This document shows positions 60,519 through 64,000 of a stretch of DNA of 64,000 nucleotides, piece by piece; within the stretch, counting starts at the first letter, position 1, and each line of letters starts with the position of its first letter. The DNA lies in contig NW_006766886.1 of assembly GCF_000275845.1 (NCBI RefSeq), forward strand, positions 1,107,245-1,171,244, in the 5' to 3' direction. The notes below the pieces were generated by a model. It did not search any database. It saw nothing but the letters and a program-made list of their open reading frames with translations, and was not told the DNA's origin. Origin of the DNA: Dichomitus squalens LYAD-421 SS1 (taxonomy: Eukaryota > Basidiomycota > Agaricomycetes > Polyporales > Polyporaceae). The position numbers and the translations under genes are program-made.

Positions 60519-63500
60519 AGACGTGTATTTCTATCTTTGTATTTTCACGATCGGCATTATGATGTACAGTTCACGACCTCAATTGTTTCCATCACCGCTT
60601 TTTGCAAACATGCTATTGGTCTGTTCATGCTCATCGGCGTAGCACAGTCTCAACATGTCCTTCGCATTGTTCTGCTGCATCTCGATCTCCGTTGTGTCCC
60701 AATCTCTATAGGAGTGATCGATGATCCATAAAACATAGATGCTGGGTGCGTCAAGTGAATAATGAGTTCGACATGACACCTCGGTCGCTCCCATGCTAGT
60801 CACATTTCACACAATCCTAGACAGCATATAGAACCGGGACAATGCTGGAGGAGACAGGCGTGGGCTGGTTGGTATGTCATTCCTGTGCGATCAATTCCTC
60901 TTTCGATATGGTTGCAAATGACATATCCACGGACTCTTGCTAAGTTATAACACGGCGCTTAACTGCGAACATAACTCAAGTGGTGGTGATTACGTAAGAC
61001 ATGGTCGACTTGGCCAACGACTTGAGGTTTGTGGCCTCCACACGCGCAGCAGCGAAGGAGCAACTCAACGTTTTGAACATCGCTTCTGGTGCGTCAAGCT
61101 CCTACCAGTGTTTCGAAAGGCGACTGTAATGGGGACGGTTGGGGACGGGCGCACATCGGCCGGGAGAGGCATGGATAGGTTTGGGCCTGGGCGAGAAGAG
61201 AATATGTGTGGACGCGGACCAGCTGCGGTCGGTCCCGACCTGGGGCATCGCAATCGCGACCGCCGCCTGCAGCAGACGACCGGGCATTCCAGTACAATCT
61301 CAACAGAATGCCTGTATCCGCTGCGGTAGCCGACGTCGGGCTGAGTCCTCTACTCGGAATGGACTTAGGATTTTTCGAGTCTCCTCCCCCCAAGGTCTGC
61401 GAATCAGTACTGGGATCTCCTCGAGTGCGGGCGCTAATCCTTGGCGGCGAAAGGTATATAAAGCCCCCGTTTTCCAGCCCAAGGTGCCCTCATCCACCTT
61501 CAAGCTCACGGTGCACCGGCGGGCCCGATAGAGTTGTAGGCAGAGGCGCGAGGCGACATGGAGAACCACCCGGTCCTCCCGCTCAGTGCACTCGCCCTCA
61601 CTCTTGTTCGGGTACGCAGGTGGTAACCGACGCCGTGTCTATGAAGTCAAACACGCCGAAGACGCCGACTCCGATGTAATCAAGCCGAACACATAGCACA
61701 TACGTCAATGCCAGCTAGGGTATCAGAACTCCAGAACCTCTAACGGTCCCGTCGCCCGCCGTCGGCTAGGTTCTCTCTGCAATTTCGAAGGGAGTTGCGA
61801 CGAGATGAGTCAAAGGATCGCCCCAAGTAGCCCGATGGATGGCACTCACAGAGCAACGTCGCGGTATTCACCCAAATTGTGCAGGAATCGTAGTATTTCA
61901 GAACCAAGCCCTCTCTTGCCAGGTTGGCGAATGAACTAACCGCTGGCTGTACGTTCAAAGCGGCAGCGACATCTGACAGTAGCATCCATTAGCCGCAGCG
62001 GTTTCTTCTTCTTCTAGATCCCGTTTATTGCCCTGCGAGGCCGAGCCTCATGGTAGGCCGTAAATACAATACTGTCTACTTAGGTGATAATGGTGGTCAG
62101 CGGGACATGATTAGCCGCAGCGGTGAAGTCGATCAAACTGGCCTTCTTCGATGAAACTCTTCGTCTTAAAGTCTCGTGACTCCCCCAGCGGATCTTCTAG
62201 AGTAAGGATACGCGACATAGGCACATTTTTGATATCGTGTCCGGCTTTGCATCAAGGTAGGGGAAAATAGGGCTGAATCAGTTACGAGCGAGTCTAGCGT
62301 TGGGCAGCGGCGAAGCAGTGCCCAGCCAACTATGTCAAAGCTGTCCGTTCATCTCCTACAGCTGTCCGTTCATCTCCTACAGCTTCAAATCCTTTCAGTA
62401 GCACGCTGCTTCGCAGCGGGGCTATCTGCTTCTGTAAGTCCCTTGCCCTTTGGAGCGGTTTGATCACTGACAAAAAGGGTAGACTTCAAAGTGCTAGTGA
62501 TCTCACAAGACGCAGTGGTAGATGATCAAGCGAATTATGTGACAGCAAAGCCAAAGCGGCGCCCGTTTCAACAGGCTTGCCTTTGGTAGTCATGCAGCCT
62601 CTATCGAGCCCGTCGATTCGCCCGAGATATGCCACTTTCTAATCTACGCCAGCTCGTAACCGCACACATCTTTACGCCACAGGATCCTTTGAGTATATGC
62701 AGAAGACAAGCCGCTCAAGCACTACGCACATTAATTCGGCCACAACCTGCTGTGGCGCACCCGATAGCACTGCCCTTGATTATCTCAGAACGCATACATA
62801 CCTACAGCATTGGTACGGGGGTACTGACGATATTCTAATGAACATGCGATCGCTGTAGGCACGAACTCCATGAACTATCCTCACTCAAACTTTTATCACA
62901 GACAAAACGATCGATGCGTTTCTGCCGCCGTACTTCCACGCACAATACTTGCCTTCAACAGTACAAGCTCGTGTACTCTACCACGTTCGTACGGTCGATC
63001 GGTAGGCCCATTACCTTCAGGCGGGCCCCAGCAAGCATCAAATACGTGTATCTGTAATCCTCTGCTTGTACGAGCCATTGTTTTTGACTTTCCGCTGGGT
63101 AGAAGACGTACATTAAAACATCTAACCCTAAAGTTTTGAGAGATCGGTGCAGGGTAGTCCACATTCTCATCCTCGGGACGCGTCGTACGTCCAATATGCA
63201 TACTCCGGATTACCAAGGCTCCGTCGTACACTGCATCTCGGCAAGCTCGCCTTCCTACACACCACGTCTGGAACAACTCAGTCAAGGTCGCACGCAAGAC
63301 CGGGTCCGGGCTCGGGTACAGGTGAGTGACACTTACCCTGAGGGAGGGACTTTGGTCCTGGCGCATACCTTTCCGTGGTCCTCAGGATAAGTACCCTCCG
63401 CACGCTGTTTCTTCTGGGAGCAGCGTGCGGGCGGGGAAACCAAAATGCGCATATCAAGGTGAGTCGTCATCTTGAACCCCATCTTGCATATAGTCTGCGT

Positions 63501-64000
63501 CGTACGAGTCAAAGCCATATAAATGCTAGCGACGGCCCGCTCATATATCTAACGTGCATGAGGGAAAGCTTCGTAGTGGATGGATCCGTTTGAAGGCTAG
63601 TTTGGTTTATCCATCGTCGATGTCGGTATAGTCACCGACATCTATGGGATTGTCGTCACTTGGGGTCCGCCTCCTCCTCGCTCTCCGGCAAGACCTTGGA
63701 TCCTCGGAATATGCCATCTTATAGCCCGCTTCTCGATATGTCTACCCGGCGGATTCCCGCAGACCAATGACTTTTGTTCAGGAAGGTTCTACGTGCCACA
63801 CGCCATGCAACTGACCATCATCTCTCAAACTCATGCGCTCCTGACAAGGGTAAGCACAATGCACTTACGGTCTCTCGACAGCTTAGGCGGCGCTCTACAA
63901 CCTGAAAACTCCTGCCCTTCAGCCTTTCTCCCTACAGTCGAACTCGTTCTGCGCTGGGGATACTTCCCATAGCAATGGCACGCCGATGAACGTAGGCGAC
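60519..64000. other. Right flank without a supported gene
   Basis: 3.5 kb with no gene I can support. Seen: a short start MVDLANDLRF at 61001 (+) that soon loses frame; a 130-156 codon pair of minus-strand frames at 62896-63366 with protein-like stretches but no domain; and a 21-bp tandem duplication at 62339-62380. Nothing shows an RNA gene. Confidence 0.45.
62339..62380. repeat. Two tandem copies of a 21-bp unit
   Basis: The unit AGCTGTCCGTTCATCTCCTAC occurs twice in direct succession. It may be a local slippage event or an error of the assembly. Confidence 0.8.

Overview
The window is a draft scaffold piece from a filamentous basidiomycete, most likely an Agaricomycete. The signs are many short introns (mostly 45-70 nt), CT-rich 5' flanks, tightly packed genes on both strands, and protein variants typical of that group (paired CipC-like stress proteins, a basidiomycete-type TRP channel, a MID2-like surface sensor). 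One run of N (49531-49940) marks an assembly gap. Splice sites were placed by hand from GT/AG signals, reading-frame continuity and conserved protein motifs, so single exon edges may be off by a few codons.

Layout. 1-3724: no gene I can support. 3725-6025 (+): disordered Ser/Pro-rich fungal protein. 6026-9478: gene-poor, with a 98-bp inverted repeat pair. 9479-11034 (-): MID2/WSC-like single-pass membrane protein with a Thr-Asn repeat. 11519-17592 (-): 30-exon paladin-like protein with three PTP-like phytase domains. 18061-19053 (-): TIF6/eIF6. 19389-21614 (+): NDUFAF7. 22214-23498 (+): NmrA-like Rossmann protein. 23591-24447 (-): FRA10AC1. 25124-27159 (-): GTR2 (RagC/D), divergent from 27448-30919 (+): VTC4 polyphosphate polymerase. 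31830-32866 (+): P-loop NTPase of a CRN/RHS-like type, 5' end unclear. 34902-36178 (+): NAD(P)-binding epimerase-like protein. 37269-38854 (+): two tandem CipC/DUF3759 genes. 39392-40528 (-): MacroD-type macrodomain protein, divergent from 40789-43022 (+): YANK/STK32-type kinase. 44474-45230: probable coding remnants. 45360-48637 (-): YVC1-like TRP channel. 48724-50686: an element with about 95-bp terminal inverted repeats that contains the gap and a 277-bp exact duplication. 51454-52427 (+): F-box/ankyrin-like protein. 53634-55992 (-): CCT5. 57764-59512 (-): PP2A catalytic subunit, divergent from 59808-60518 (+): eIF1A. 60519-64000: no gene I can support.

Functional threads. Three genes act at the vacuole (GTR2 in TORC1 nutrient signalling, VTC4 in polyphosphate synthesis, YVC1 in calcium release). 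Two act in translation (eIF6, eIF1A). Signalling includes PP2A, the YANK kinase, the paladin-like phosphatase and an ADP-ribose macrodomain enzyme. I see no classical secondary-metabolite cluster, CRISPR, tRNA or rRNA. The most unusual material is the set of microexons (8-14 nt) in several genes, the three-domain paladin homologue with all three CX5R loops intact, the P-loop NTPase with a stop-bearing short intron, and two unassigned inverted-repeat structures.
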